Source of the DNA: Solidesulfovibrio fructosivorans JJ]
GTDB lineage: Bacteria; Desulfobacterota; Desulfovibrionia; Desulfovibrionales; Desulfovibrionaceae
Reading direction: 5' to 3'
Assembly: GCF_000179555.1 (NCBI RefSeq)
Contig: NZ_AECZ01000015.1
Location: 47,447 to 111,446, forward strand
Length of the DNA: 64,000 nucleotides
Below the pieces are notes generated by a model that made no database searches, was not told where the DNA came from, and worked only from the letters and a program-made list of their open reading frames with translations. Below are positions 32,144 through 41,448 of this stretch, one piece after another. The position numbers and the translations under genes were made by a program. Position 1 is the first letter of the stretch, and the number at the start of each line of letters is the position of its first letter.

Positions 32144-33283
32144 CTAGCCAGGCAAGGTGAGTGTTTCCGGATAAACATAGCGTACCGTCGGCGTCGATGC
32201 CTGGACGCGGTCGTGGATGGCCGCGGCAATTTCCCGTTTGAAGGCCACGAAAATGGTCGCCCCTTGCGGGATGCGGTCTGGCGACACGATCTCAATGCCA
32301 TAAAGCCGCATTCCGTTCATGGCAGGGTTGTCGTCCACGAAAAAATCGACCTTGTCCGGAGCCAGCGAGCCAAGCCAACCCCCCATGCCGGACACACCAT
32401 ACAGACCGAATGGAGGATGCCCGGCGAGTTCACCAACCACAAGATCACGCTGGGTTTTCAGCCAGGCCAGAATTGCCTTGCCACGGGCCAGGTTGGCGGT
32501 ATCCGGCACGATGTCCGTTTTCGGGTTGCCGGCGGCAAGCACCATGGCCAGTTCCCGGCCGGAAACGGCCTGCAACGGCGCGTCGGGAACCAAGCCGGCC
32601 AGGGCTACGGCCGTTTCTAGCGTCCGGGTCGTATAGAGTGAAACATGATCACCTATCACGAATTCGGAATACAGCTCCAGATAAGACGGGACCCGTACGA
32701 TGATCCTGCCGCCGGGGCGTAACAGCCCGCGTAGAGCCCGCAGCACCGCCACCGGCTCGATCAGATGTTCCAGTACATGGTTAAGCGTGATCAAGTCGAA
32801 ACGCTGGTCTACGGCATCTATGCCATCTGTAAAAATGCCGTTTACTCCTGCGATGGCGGAAAGCTCGTCCACTTTGTCGGTGGTGATATCGTAGCCGTAA
32901 AGCGCCCATTTTTGGAAGACACCGTGGAAGTCGCGCAGAAAGAAACCGTGTCCACAGCCAAAATCCAGCATGGTCCCGTGTTCAGGGAGGTGCAATGAAT
33001 TCCGGATACTTGTGGCGACCGCAGCTCCACGGGACATGACCGTGCCATTGCAGACGTCGATTTGTCCTCCCGGGAGAACGTAGCCGTTGGAGTATATACC
33101 AAGAACATTTTCCCGAAACGTTTCGTCGATATTTTTTTGCAGGTGGCCACAGGTATGACAATATAAGGCGCTACTCGGTACATCGAGTATTCGCAAATCG
33201 GAACTTATACAGCCCAAATTGACGGAATCAATTTTTTCCAACGCCCCTTGCCCACAAACAAGACATATATCTTGTGCGTCCAT
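32144..33283 (-). CDS. EvaC/TcaB9-type sugar C-methyltransferase (zinc domain, SAM domain, C-terminal domain)
   Basis: 379 residues, ATG after AGAGGAACG. Three-part layout of the NDP-sugar C-methyltransferases: an N-terminal zinc site with CLVCGQ and CHTCGH; a SAM-binding core with LDFGCGHGFFLRDF and LNHVLEHLIEP; and a C-terminal domain with LYGVSGMGGWLGSL and VDFFVDDNP. In known members the enzyme methylates a ketosugar carbon. A paralogue with the same layout lies at 38385-39629, so two C-methylation steps (or two sugars) may be served. First gene downstream of the kinase/mutase group in the same direction. Confidence 0.85.
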   Translation of the reverse strand: MDAQDICLVCGQGALEKIDSVNLGCISSDLRILDVPSSALYCHTCGHLQKNIDETFRENVLGIYSNGYVLPGGQIDVCNGTVMSRGAAVATSIRNSLHLPEHGTMLDFGCGHGFFLRDFHGVFQKWALYGYDITTDKVDELSAIAGVNGIFTDGIDAVDQRFDLITLNHVLEHLIEPVAVLRALRGLLRPGGRIIVRVPSYLELYSEFVIGDHVSLYTTRTLETAVALAGLVPDAPLQAVSGRELAMVLAAGNPKTDIVPDTANLARGKAILAWLKTQRDLVVGELAGHPPFGLYGVSGMGGWLGSLAPDKVDFFVDDNPAMNGMRLYGIEIVSPDRIPQGATIFVAFKREIAAAIHDRVQASTPTVRYVYPETLTLPG

Positions 33284-33309
33284 GCTGTCGTTCCTCTTTG
33301 CTTTTTCCG

Positions 33310-34335
33310 TTAGAATGTCGCGTCAACGACCGCGATGGCTGCGGCAATATCCTGGTCCAACATCTGCTGGGCTTTTGCTAACTGGCGCGCTCTGGTTTGG
33401 CGGACGTCCATCCCCGTATCCACGAAACGACGCCGCAACATGTCGCCCCGGACGAACTCGTTGCACAAAATACAACACCACTTCAGTCCGAGAAGCGGCA
33501 GATAGGCCCGTACCCGGGCCGCGAAATTCCCCGCGTCGCTAAAGATAGCCTTGAATTCCTTGACCACGATGCGCTTTTGGTCCGGGGAAAGGGGGAGGCC
33601 GCAATGCAACAGCGCATCGCTTAAAAGTTTTGCCGGGTCGTCCCAACCGAAATACTCGAAATCCAAAAATTGCAAGGGACCGGAGGCGGGGGCAAGGGTG
33701 TTGTGCAGGCCGAAATCCGAGGGGCTCAACGTCCAAAATCTTTGGGGCAACTGGTGACCGAGGGTGCCCAGTCGTTCAACGGCCATCGTTTTCCACTGTT
33801 CCAGGGCCGGCGCCAGTCGTCCTTCGACAAACGCGATGACCTCGGCCGCCAAGGGCGTTTGCGGATCGCAGGCACAAAGCCGCGCAAAGCGTTCCCGCAC
33901 CTGTTTGACGATCTCTTCAGCGCATAGGCAGGCTTCCGAGGCGAACCCGATGCCGTCCGCCGGGGTCACTGCTCCGCGTAGGTCCCAAAGTCGTTTTGCA
34001 AACGCACCCATGGCCCGGGCGTGCTCCGGATCCCCCGGAAGCGGCGCTTGGCCAGGCAGAAAACTGTAAACGGCCATCCCCGCTGCCCGGTCATAGGCGA
34101 TGGCTTCCGGCACTTGGACCATGGCGTGGGCGCGCAGAAAGCGCAATGCGCCGAATTCGGTGCCCAAGCGATCGCGGTGGTCATTGGGGTGGCAAAAGTA
34201 CTGCTTGCCCACCCAGTTTTGGCCGTTGCCCCGCAGCAGCCAGACACGGCTGTTCCGTCCCCCTTTCAAGGGTTCAAGCGCGACAAGGGGATGCCGGCAA
34301 AGGTTGGAAAATGTCTTCTGGAGCGAATCATTCAT
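33310..34335 (-). CDS. Aminoglycoside-phosphotransferase-fold kinase
   Basis: 341 residues from ATG at 34335; a GTG at 34437 overlapping the mutase stop is possible. Seen: catalytic loop LSPSDFGLHNTL with the Asp and Asn of the HxDxxxxN-type loop, and the metal motif LDFEYFGWDDP. Small-molecule kinases of this fold phosphorylate sugars, choline or antibiotics; in a glycan cluster a sugar or substituent kinase is likelier than antibiotic resistance. N-terminal lobe has GGRNSRVWLL as the nucleotide loop and WVGKQYF with the conserved lysine. Confidence 0.8.
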   Translation of the reverse strand: MNDSLQKTFSNLCRHPLVALEPLKGGRNSRVWLLRGNGQNWVGKQYFCHPNDHRDRLGTEFGALRFLRAHAMVQVPEAIAYDRAAGMAVYSFLPGQAPLPGDPEHARAMGAFAKRLWDLRGAVTPADGIGFASEACLCAEEIVKQVRERFARLCACDPQTPLAAEVIAFVEGRLAPALEQWKTMAVERLGTLGHQLPQRFWTLSPSDFGLHNTLAPASGPLQFLDFEYFGWDDPAKLLSDALLHCGLPLSPDQKRIVVKEFKAIFSDAGNFAARVRAYLPLLGLKWCCILCNEFVRGDMLRRRFVDTGMDVRQTRARQLAKAQQMLDQDIAAAIAVVDATF

Positions 34336-34436
34336 GAAAGACAGATCCGTGCAGTTTCTCCGTGCCCGCCACAAGCTGGCAGGGATCGGGTTTTGAGCGA
34401 GCGACTCACCATCGCGACTCGATTGCTGGGAAAACA

Positions 34437-35540
34437 CTACAACTGCGCCACTGTCTCCAGGGCATGGGCGACAATATCGTGTATGCCGAGATATTTATAG
34501 AGCCCCATGCGCCCGACGCGGATGATGTGCTCGGGGAGTGCGTCAAAATATTTTTGCGCCAACTCCAAAGCCTGCTTTGTGAAATATGGATAGAGACGAT
34601 TTTTTCGAGACGGAAACTCCAGGCCAAGCAATGTATTTGGCGACACATGCCCGGTGAGTTTTTTATATTCAGTAATACGGGTATATGGTTCATCGTTCGC
34701 ATAGTGGAGAAAATTTACGTGTTCTGGTAGAAGCTGTTCAATAGGAAGAACGAGATTCATGAAATCACGTCCCATATAAGGCAATGGGCCGTAGCATTGT
34801 CCTAGAAGATCATCTGCCGATATACTGCTGACAAGAAAGTCCGCATGCAGCCATTGTCCGTCCACGAGGACAGCGGGTTTTTCGATGTCATAGGCCTCAG
34901 CGGTGGTGTTGAGACGCACGGTGACGTTGGGGGCAGCGGCTGCACCGGCGAAGAAATCATCCCAGCCAGTGTTTTTTTTCGGGTAGGCAAGCTCGAAGTC
35001 CACGTAATCGCGGGACCCGGTTTTAATCCTGGGCCGGGTGAGCATGTGAAACGGGCCGTCTATGGCGGTGTTGGATTCCACCTGCCACATCTTGCGTGAA
35101 TAGTCCTTGACGAATTTTCCGTAGAGCGTCGGGCCGACGGTGGTCAACCAGCTTTCTTCAAGGTTGGCCGGAGGGGGCGGCGGGACCGGCACAGCGGCCA
35201 ACTCCCGGGTAATTCTATCGTGATCCGGCATTGTCTTGATGTCGTCAGCATGGGGGGGGAACGTATAGAAAGCATCATCGCGGGCCACGTAGGTACGCAG
35301 CTGGTGCCGGAAATAGCGTAGCGGAGTGAACTCTTCCAACAAGTCTGTCACTCCGGCGGGAAAACCGCTTAATGGGCGGGGACCGTAGGTGTAGGGATGT
35401 CCGCCTTCAAAAAACGTCTTGCACCCGCCGCCGAGCCAGCCAAGACGCTCGATAAGGGTCACGTCAAACCCTTTGCGCCCGAGTTGCAGCGCCCAGGCGC
35501 AGCCAGCGAATCCTCCACCGATGATGATCGCAGATTTCAT
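34437..35540 (-). CDS. glf: UDP-galactopyranose mutase homologue
   Basis: 367 residues, ATG after AAAGGAC. FAD enzyme that interconverts pyranose and furanose rings of nucleotide sugars. Seen: IIIGGGFAGCAWALQLGRKG as the FAD-binding Rossmann motif, GGCKTF, the GP-R motif around YGPRPLSGF, SRKMWQ in the middle, and the C-terminal GRMGLYKYLG, where UGM has the GR.xxYxY landmark. It sits among unusual-sugar genes, so the substrate could be a modified hexose or heptose instead of UDP-galactose (inference). Confidence 0.85.
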   Translation of the reverse strand: MKSAIIIGGGFAGCAWALQLGRKGFDVTLIERLGWLGGGCKTFFEGGHPYTYGPRPLSGFPAGVTDLLEEFTPLRYFRHQLRTYVARDDAFYTFPPHADDIKTMPDHDRITRELAAVPVPPPPPANLEESWLTTVGPTLYGKFVKDYSRKMWQVESNTAIDGPFHMLTRPRIKTGSRDYVDFELAYPKKNTGWDDFFAGAAAAPNVTVRLNTTAEAYDIEKPAVLVDGQWLHADFLVSSISADDLLGQCYGPLPYMGRDFMNLVLPIEQLLPEHVNFLHYANDEPYTRITEYKKLTGHVSPNTLLGLEFPSRKNRLYPYFTKQALELAQKYFDALPEHIIRVGRMGLYKYLGIHDIVAHALETVAQL

Positions 35541-35608
35541 ATGACGCGTGTCCTTTCAAAATTCCGTGGACGGCAGAGGGATGCGTTTTCCGCGATTCCG
35601 GCCGAAAA

Positions 35609-36676
35609 TCAAACGAATTCCAGATGGTCCCGATCCACACTGAGATAATCGTGGATGGCGAGATTCTTGGCGTTGGCGGTGCAGTGGTGCTGGCAATCCC
35701 GGCTTGGATTTATGCGGAAAAAGGCTTTTTTATCCTTGAACCAGAATTCCTTAAGTGACTGTTCCCGCAGGCTGCCAAGAAGGCCGTTTTCCAAGTTGTA
35801 GGCTTTGTCCTGGCAGGAGTAGACGCCGAGATCCGCGGCGACCACGGCGAGGATCTGCTGGTAAGGGCACCACGTGTACTTTTTTTGAAACAGGGTGTCG
35901 TGATTGGGGTAGTCGTTGAAGATCTCAAAATCCGGTCCGGCGAGCCTCGCCGTCGCCTCATGGATGGCGTCCACAGTGGCCTGGCAGAACGGCGCATGAT
36001 AGGCGCGGTTTTCCTCGGCCTGGTTGGAGACCACGCAGGCGGTCACCTTGACGCTGCGCACGCCACGATCCCGGAGCTGTTCCAGAATTTCAGGGACATG
36101 GCTGTGGTTGATGGCGTTTATGATGAAGCTCACGCCCAACCTGCAGAAGCCGTTGTACCGGACGAAATGCTCCAGGTTTCCCATAATCTTGGTGAATTCA
36201 CCGCTTTTGACGCCGCGAAGCTCGGTGTAGCTGTCGTCACTCCAGCCATCCATGGACACACGCAGCCAATGTCCGTTGGCCGCGAAAAATTCCGCAATTT
36301 CGCCGGTAAGAAGGGCGCCGTTGGACAGGGAAGCGAATTTGACGCCGTTTTCATGGAGTCGTTTTACGGTTTCCAGCAGGTAAGGATAACAAAAGGGTTC
36401 GCCGCCGCCGCTGAAAGTGACGGCCTTGACACCCATATCGATAATATCCGTGACGATTTCTCGCATTTTATCATGAGGAATGCTGTCTCGGATGCGCATG
36501 TCCTTGCCGAGCTGCAGGGAATCCATGCGGTAGGCGCAGTAGCGGCAGTTGTGGTTGCAGAAGTTTGTTGGCTTGATGCGCAGGTGAATCGGTGCCTGGA
36601 TGGGCTGTTGCGCGGGCGTGCTGTCGATCTTGTCTTTAAAATGGAATATTTTCATGCTTGAATAGAGCTGACCCAT
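35609..36676 (-). CDS. Radical SAM/SPASM enzyme 1
   Basis: 355 residues, ATG at 36676 with an excellent AGGAGGT site. Radical SAM cluster motif CNHNCRYC (CxxxCxxC) near residue 45, then VTFSGGGEP for SAM binding. The C-terminal part has further cysteines (WCPYQQ, YSCQDKAY, CQHHC) for a SPASM auxiliary cluster. SPASM enzymes modify peptides, sugars or aminoglycosides; here the glycan setting suggests a sugar (epimerisation, dehydration or similar). Its two relatives at 40548 and 42127 share the layout but are clearly diverged. Confidence 0.88.
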   Translation of the reverse strand: MGQLYSSMKIFHFKDKIDSTPAQQPIQAPIHLRIKPTNFCNHNCRYCAYRMDSLQLGKDMRIRDSIPHDKMREIVTDIIDMGVKAVTFSGGGEPFCYPYLLETVKRLHENGVKFASLSNGALLTGEIAEFFAANGHWLRVSMDGWSDDSYTELRGVKSGEFTKIMGNLEHFVRYNGFCRLGVSFIINAINHSHVPEILEQLRDRGVRSVKVTACVVSNQAEENRAYHAPFCQATVDAIHEATARLAGPDFEIFNDYPNHDTLFQKKYTWCPYQQILAVVAADLGVYSCQDKAYNLENGLLGSLREQSLKEFWFKDKKAFFRINPSRDCQHHCTANAKNLAIHDYLSVDRDHLEFV

Positions 36677-36907
36677 AACGGACCTCCTCTCAATGAATGC
36701 GTTTTGGCGTTGACCGGGCCAAAGAGGCATGGGGGCAGGGGCGCCGATCTTCCAAGAGAACCGGGGGTAACTTGTCAGAGTGGCCAATACGTGCCGCCAT
36801 GGCCCTGGCTTGGAGACGTTGGCTGGCCTGAAGCGGGGTGAAAACTTCTTGGCATAGTGCCTGCGATGCGCTGGCGGACATGAGGCCTTCTTATAAACGG
36901 GTTCCGG

Positions 36908-38413
36908 CTAGAGGGCGGGACGCGCCCCAGCCACCGCCGCGATAATTTCTTCCTGCGTCAGCGGGATATTGCCGATGCGTCCCACCTGAATGGCGGCGGC
37001 AAGAGAACCGAGAAAAGCTCCTTTCCAGATGTCGCTGCCACTGCGCAGGGCCAAGGCTGTGGCGGCCAGGAAGGAATCTCCGGCTCCGGCGGGGTCCTTG
37101 GGTGCGGTACACATGGCAGGGATGCTATCCGTCAGGAAACTGCCGCCCACCACGCCCGAGTGCAATAATACGCCCGCGGAACCAAGGGTCATGGCTATAT
37201 GGTCGGCTTGGGCCTTGCGCCGGAGTTTTTCGGCCATGACCACCAAGCCCGATTCGAAGTCATTGGTGGCCAAGCGGGCCTCGCGTTCCGTTGGAGTAAG
37301 CATGGTCGCGCCACGAAAGCGAGATACGTCGCCGACCTGGGAGGAAGATTGGCTGTCCGCGACATAGCTGATGCCGCGCTGCATGGTATGCGCCAATAAT
37401 CTGTCAACGAACTGTTGGGGGAGGCAGCCGTAATTGAAGTCCGAAAACACGACGAGGTCGATAGCCCCAATGATGTCCATGAACTCGAGGCTAAGAGAGC
37501 GGATCAACTCGCGCCGGATAGCATGCTGCCGGAGATGGCTGATACGCAGCAGATTTTTGCCCAGGCATTGTATGCGCTGTTTGTGTGTCGTCGGCCGGGA
37601 ATCATCCACGCAGATATGAGGCCTGACGCCATAGTCGCGCAATTTTTCGCGAACAAAGGTACCGTTGGCGTCATTCCCCGTGACAGTCAGAAAATTCACT
37701 TTGGCGCCCAGACCGGCCAAATGCGCCGCGACGATGCCCGCCCCACCCAGAAACTTGTGGGACTGGTCGGGCCTGACCACCAAAGTTGGATCTTCCTGGG
37801 ACATCCCAAGCGGGTCGCACATGACATATTCGTCCACGATGACATCGCCGATCACGCACACGCGCAATGATCGAAACGCCTGCATGAGCGGTTGGATTTC
37901 CGAAAGATCAAATTTATGACGTTCAAGGAAATCCGGCGGGTAATAAAGCGGTTGGCTCAGTAAAGGCGTCTCGGCCAAAAGGTCGGAAGCGCTTACGCCG
38001 GTGTTGCCGGAGGAAAAAAGCAGTGTTCCGCCGTATTCTTGCAGGATTGAGGCCTCGATGTTGTCCTCGTCCTCGAATTCCTTTCCTTTGACAACGATGT
38101 CGGGCTTAAGCTCCCGTAAAAAAACTTCCAGGCTGTCTTCAAGCACGAAACAATAGTCCACGAAACGAAGGGCTTGCATCACGGATAATCGTTGCTCTTC
38201 CGTGAATCCAGCGTCCGTGGCCCGCAGGTTTTTATACAACCCGACGACAAGAATATCCGCCAGATCGGCGGCAAAGCTGAGGAGGCGCAGGTGCCCGGGA
38301 TGCATGATGTTGAAATACCCGGACACGAAACAGACTTTTTTATCCTTCCGGGAGGCTGCAACCTCTGCGACGATCTGTCGTCCGTCAATGTTTGTTTTCA
38401 TGGCGGGGCTCAT
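36908..38413 (-). CDS. Bifunctional nucleotidyltransferase-PfkB kinase (HldE-like, swapped domain order)
   Basis: 501 residues. Residues about 25-150 are a cytidylyltransferase-type domain (FVSGYFNIMHPGHLRLL with the HxGH signature, then VVKGKEFEDEDN). Residues about 185-495 are a PfkB/ribokinase-type sugar kinase (VIGDVIVDEYV, KFLGGAGIVAAHL, and the active-site DPAGAGDSF). E. coli HldE makes ADP-heptose with kinase first and adenylyltransferase second; here the order is reversed. The same two activities would phosphorylate and activate a heptose 7-phosphate-like sugar. Overlaps the methyltransferase gene upstream by 29 bases; ATG at 38401 is an alternative start. Confidence 0.85.
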   Translation of the reverse strand: MSPAMKTNIDGRQIVAEVAASRKDKKVCFVSGYFNIMHPGHLRLLSFAADLADILVVGLYKNLRATDAGFTEEQRLSVMQALRFVDYCFVLEDSLEVFLRELKPDIVVKGKEFEDEDNIEASILQEYGGTLLFSSGNTGVSASDLLAETPLLSQPLYYPPDFLERHKFDLSEIQPLMQAFRSLRVCVIGDVIVDEYVMCDPLGMSQEDPTLVVRPDQSHKFLGGAGIVAAHLAGLGAKVNFLTVTGNDANGTFVREKLRDYGVRPHICVDDSRPTTHKQRIQCLGKNLLRISHLRQHAIRRELIRSLSLEFMDIIGAIDLVVFSDFNYGCLPQQFVDRLLAHTMQRGISYVADSQSSSQVGDVSRFRGATMLTPTEREARLATNDFESGLVVMAEKLRRKAQADHIAMTLGSAGVLLHSGVVGGSFLTDSIPAMCTAPKDPAGAGDSFLAATALALRSGSDIWKGAFLGSLAAAIQVGRIGNIPLTQEEIIAAVAGARPAL

Positions 38414-39629
38414 TTGTATTTTTTATGCGGGCATTCCATCGCTTTTTTCCCCCGAGTGGGGGCTCTTCAAAGGCTGGAGGCAATATTTTCGCAAAATCGA
38501 ATCCATTTTTTTCAAGGCGCGCGGCGATTGCCGCGGCGATGCCGGCGGGAAAGGCCAGCACCACGGCGGCGGCGGTCGGCGTATCCTGCGGGGCCAGAAT
38601 GGGCAGCCCGAGGTGCCGTTGCCCCTGGCGTTGAGGATCTTCGTCCACAAAAAAGGCCACCTCGCCCGGCATCACTCCCGCCAGCCAAGTCCCGGCAATG
38701 GCGGTGCCAAAGATGCCAAGGGGCCGGCCGGCGGCGGCTTGGCGTACGGTTTCAGGAAATTTTTTCAGCCAGCGCACCATTCGTTCGCAGTCTTGGGCGG
38801 CTCTCGCGGCCAAAGGATCGGGGCCGGCGGCGAGAGGCGTCTCGGCCGGCTGGGCATACCAACCGATTTCTTTTTCCAGCCAGCCGTTGCTGGAGGCCGT
38901 CAGGCGCAACCCCGCGCGCACTCCGGCCTGGGCCACGGTTTCCGGGGTGAAGTGGGCGCAATGGTCCATGATGACCAGATCAAAGGGATTGCGCTGGAAG
39001 GAAGTCGTCTGGACGAAGATCCCGCCTCCGGGCGAGAGCAGCCCTTGCATCTGGCGCAGCATAGCCACAGGCTCGAAAAGGTGCTCGATGACGTAGTTCA
39101 AGGTCAGGCAGTCGAACCGATCCGCAATGGCATCCAGGCTGCCGCTGTAAAAGCGAACGCCGGGCAGGTGCGCTTCCAGCGCGGCCCTGCTGGCCTCGGA
39201 GCGTTCGAAGCCACAGACTTCCCATTCCGGACGTACCTGCTTGAAGGAATGCAAAAAATCGCCGTTGCCGCAGCCAATATCCAGCAAGCGCCCCCGTTGT
39301 GGCAATGAAACGGCCTGGGCTAACTGTTCGGCCAGGATCAGGGATCGCGGCTTCGCGGCCCCGGTGTTGGAAAACATCAGGTGGGTCTGGACGGTCTCCA
39401 GGGGATAGACTTTGTAGTTGGCGTAGATGGCGGCCACCGCGGTGTTCCAGGCGTCGTCGCGCACCTTTTGGATCATGCCGCAGACGGGGCAAACGGCGAA
39501 AGCGGCTTGTTGCGCCAAGGGAAAGGCATCCGAACTTACGCAAGCAAGGCGGAGGTCCGGGGCGATGGGCGTCAGGAGCTGCGTGCCACAAAGCAGGCAG
39601 CCACCTGCGGGAGTGTCAGCGGTGGTCAC
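38385..39629 (-). CDS. EvaC/TcaB9-type sugar C-methyltransferase, second paralogue
   Basis: 414 residues from GTG at 39629 (AGGA ten bases upstream), overlapping the reductase stop by 14 bases. Layout: zinc site CLLCGT and CPVCGM; SAM core LLDIGCGNGDFLHSF and LNYVIEHLFEP; DHCAHFTPE with the conserved His region; C-terminal domain with IFGTAIAGTWLAG and VAFFVDEDP. Longer than its paralogue at 32144 by a basic tail rich in Asn/Arg/Lys. Probably methylates a keto-sugar made by neighbouring enzymes; which carbon cannot be told. Confidence 0.85.
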   Translation of the reverse strand: MTTADTPAGGCLLCGTQLLTPIAPDLRLACVSSDAFPLAQQAAFAVCPVCGMIQKVRDDAWNTAVAAIYANYKVYPLETVQTHLMFSNTGAAKPRSLILAEQLAQAVSLPQRGRLLDIGCGNGDFLHSFKQVRPEWEVCGFERSEASRAALEAHLPGVRFYSGSLDAIADRFDCLTLNYVIEHLFEPVAMLRQMQGLLSPGGGIFVQTTSFQRNPFDLVIMDHCAHFTPETVAQAGVRAGLRLTASSNGWLEKEIGWYAQPAETPLAAGPDPLAARAAQDCERMVRWLKKFPETVRQAAAGRPLGIFGTAIAGTWLAGVMPGEVAFFVDEDPQRQGQRHLGLPILAPQDTPTAAAVVLAFPAGIAAAIAARLEKNGFDFAKILPPAFEEPPLGGKKRWNARIKNTNEPRHENKH

Positions 39630-40497
39630 AGCGTATTGTTCCTAGGGCCTCCTGTGGAGTGGGAAGACGCAGGCCGCAGAAGGCTTCGGTCGCTGCGCTG
39701 TCCAGGGCTACGTATCGTGGCCGATGTTCGGGTACGATGCCCGCCCGGGCCGCCGTGTCCGGCTCCACCAGGGCCATGTCGCATCCGGCGCGCGCGGCCA
39801 GCCACCGGGCCGCGTCCACATAGGAACATTGTTCGGCGGGACACAGGTGCCAAACCCCCGCCACGCCTTTCGCCGCCAGCCTGAGCGTGACATCCAGGAG
39901 GGCCGCAAGCGGTAACGGCGCGAGAAAGAGGTCCTCAAAGGCCCGCACGAGCTCTCCCCGGCGCCATTGCTCCAGCCAGCGGACAAAAAGCGGCATGTCC
40001 GGGAGAAGGACCTTGCCAAGCCGGAGGATAAGCGCCCCGGGAATCTGATCCTGGACAAGCCGTTCCACATCGCGTTTTTGCCGCCCGTATTCCGACAGAG
40101 GACAAGTGGGGGTTTGAGGGGTCGGCAGGACCGCGGTGCCGTCAAAGACCATGTTGGTGGAAAAAAGGATAGGACGATAGCCTGAGGCCGCCAGTGTCCG
40201 GACCAGGATCATGGTTTGGTCCACGTTGATGCGGCGGGAGGCTTCGGGGTTGGTCCGGCAAAATTCCAGAGAGGTCGCGCCGGCACAGACAAACGCGACC
40301 GCGTCCGGTCCCCCCTGTTCGCGTGGCTGCCACGCGAAGGTCTCCGCGGCCAGATCGAGGAAATCCTCCCCCTCTTGAAGGGGCCGCTCGCGTCGGGTCG
40401 TGACGCGACAGGGAACCTCGCACGCCCGCAACGCTGCGCCAATCGCCCGCCCGATCTGGCTGTCGCCGCCAATAATATATGCCCGGTCAAGCGTCAT
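39616..40497 (-). CDS. RmlD-like sugar-nucleotide reductase (SDR)
   Basis: 293 residues from ATG at 40497 (GCGGGA upstream; a GTG at 40512 is possible). Seen: IIGGDSQIGRAIG for NADPH binding, ILFSTNMVFDG with the catalytic Ser/Thr, and EYGRQKRDVE with intact Tyr and Lys. The family reduces 4-keto sugars such as dTDP-4-keto-rhamnose. A keto-sugar reduction after C-methylation by the next gene fits, but is inferred from order only. Confidence 0.83.
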   Translation of the reverse strand: MTLDRAYIIGGDSQIGRAIGAALRACEVPCRVTTRRERPLQEGEDFLDLAAETFAWQPREQGGPDAVAFVCAGATSLEFCRTNPEASRRINVDQTMILVRTLAASGYRPILFSTNMVFDGTAVLPTPQTPTCPLSEYGRQKRDVERLVQDQIPGALILRLGKVLLPDMPLFVRWLEQWRRGELVRAFEDLFLAPLPLAALLDVTLRLAAKGVAGVWHLCPAEQCSYVDAARWLAARAGCDMALVEPDTAARAGIVPEHRPRYVALDSAATEAFCGLRLPTPQEALGTIRCDHR

Positions 40498-40547
40498 GAC
40501 ATGTCCCGCCACCTGTGTCCGGTGGCGCCTACGCGCTGCGCGAGGCG

Positions 40548-41432
40548 CTAAAAAATCTTTTGATCATCATCCCAAATGGAGCAGTTGCGGCACATGGGCA
40601 CGGCGTCCCGGCGGCCGATGGCGTGTTTTTCCCGTATCGCGGCGTAGGCCTCGCCGTGCCAGATCTCTTCGATGGTGTTTTCGCCCACATTGCCAAGCAG
40701 ATGGTTGGGGCGGTAGTCCAGGCAGCAAATACCGACGTCGCCATTGGTGCTGATGTTAAACGTGCTCCAGAGAATGGGGCAGGGCGCGCTGGTCTGGCTG
40801 GAAGATTCCACCGCCTCAGGCATTTGATTGCCCCAGTTGTGCATTTTTTTAGCGTAGACGCTGTCGTTTGGACCCACATGACGCCGCCAGTAGGCCAACC
40901 AGGTATCGATGTCTTCCTTGGTCAGGAGCGGGTGGGCCTCGGTGCGCACACGGACCGTACATGTGGGACGAATGGCGTCGCGCAGGCGCAGGAAGTTGTG
41001 GATATTGGCCACCACCACCGCATGCTTGAGTCCCACACGGATGGCCTCATATTTGGCCGCGTCCATACTGTTGAGGGTGATGTCGAGATCGTCAAGACCG
41101 GCTTCGAGGATGCGGCGGGCCGCGGTCTCGTCCAGCAGAGAGCCGTTGGTGCTAAAGATCACCCGGGGCACGCCAAGCTCCTTGAGCCGTTGGATGCGCT
41201 CCGGTAATTTTTTGTCCAACAACGGTTCACCGTTTATAAAAATCGCCACCTGGGTGATTTCCTGGCTGTGATGCCCAAGTTCCATGGCGATTTTTTCGAA
41301 AAGGGCGTCGCTTAAAAACGGCGTCGTTTTTTCGATGCCTTTGTTGGGACAGTGCACGCACTTGGCGTTGCAAAGCCGTGTTGTCTCCAGCATGAAGTAC
41401 GGCGGGAAGGAAGGAAGAACGATTCCTGACAT
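40548..41432 (-). CDS. Radical SAM/SPASM enzyme 2
   Basis: 294 residues; ATG at 41432, with GGAG upstream. Cluster motif CNAKCVHC near residue 22, VAIFINGEPLL as the SAM-binding GE turn, and C-terminal cysteines (CPILW, GICCLDYR, MCRNC) for an auxiliary SPASM cluster. The layout is that of radical SAM enzymes in surface-sugar clusters. Gap of 16 bases to the methyltransferase upstream; these two and enzyme 3 form one transcription unit. Confidence 0.88.
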   Translation of the reverse strand: MSGIVLPSFPPYFMLETTRLCNAKCVHCPNKGIEKTTPFLSDALFEKIAMELGHHSQEITQVAIFINGEPLLDKKLPERIQRLKELGVPRVIFSTNGSLLDETAARRILEAGLDDLDITLNSMDAAKYEAIRVGLKHAVVVANIHNFLRLRDAIRPTCTVRVRTEAHPLLTKEDIDTWLAYWRRHVGPNDSVYAKKMHNWGNQMPEAVESSSQTSAPCPILWSTFNISTNGDVGICCLDYRPNHLLGNVGENTIEEIWHGEAYAAIREKHAIGRRDAVPMCRNCSIWDDDQKIF

Positions 41433-41448
41433 AGCCCAGCCGCTCCTT

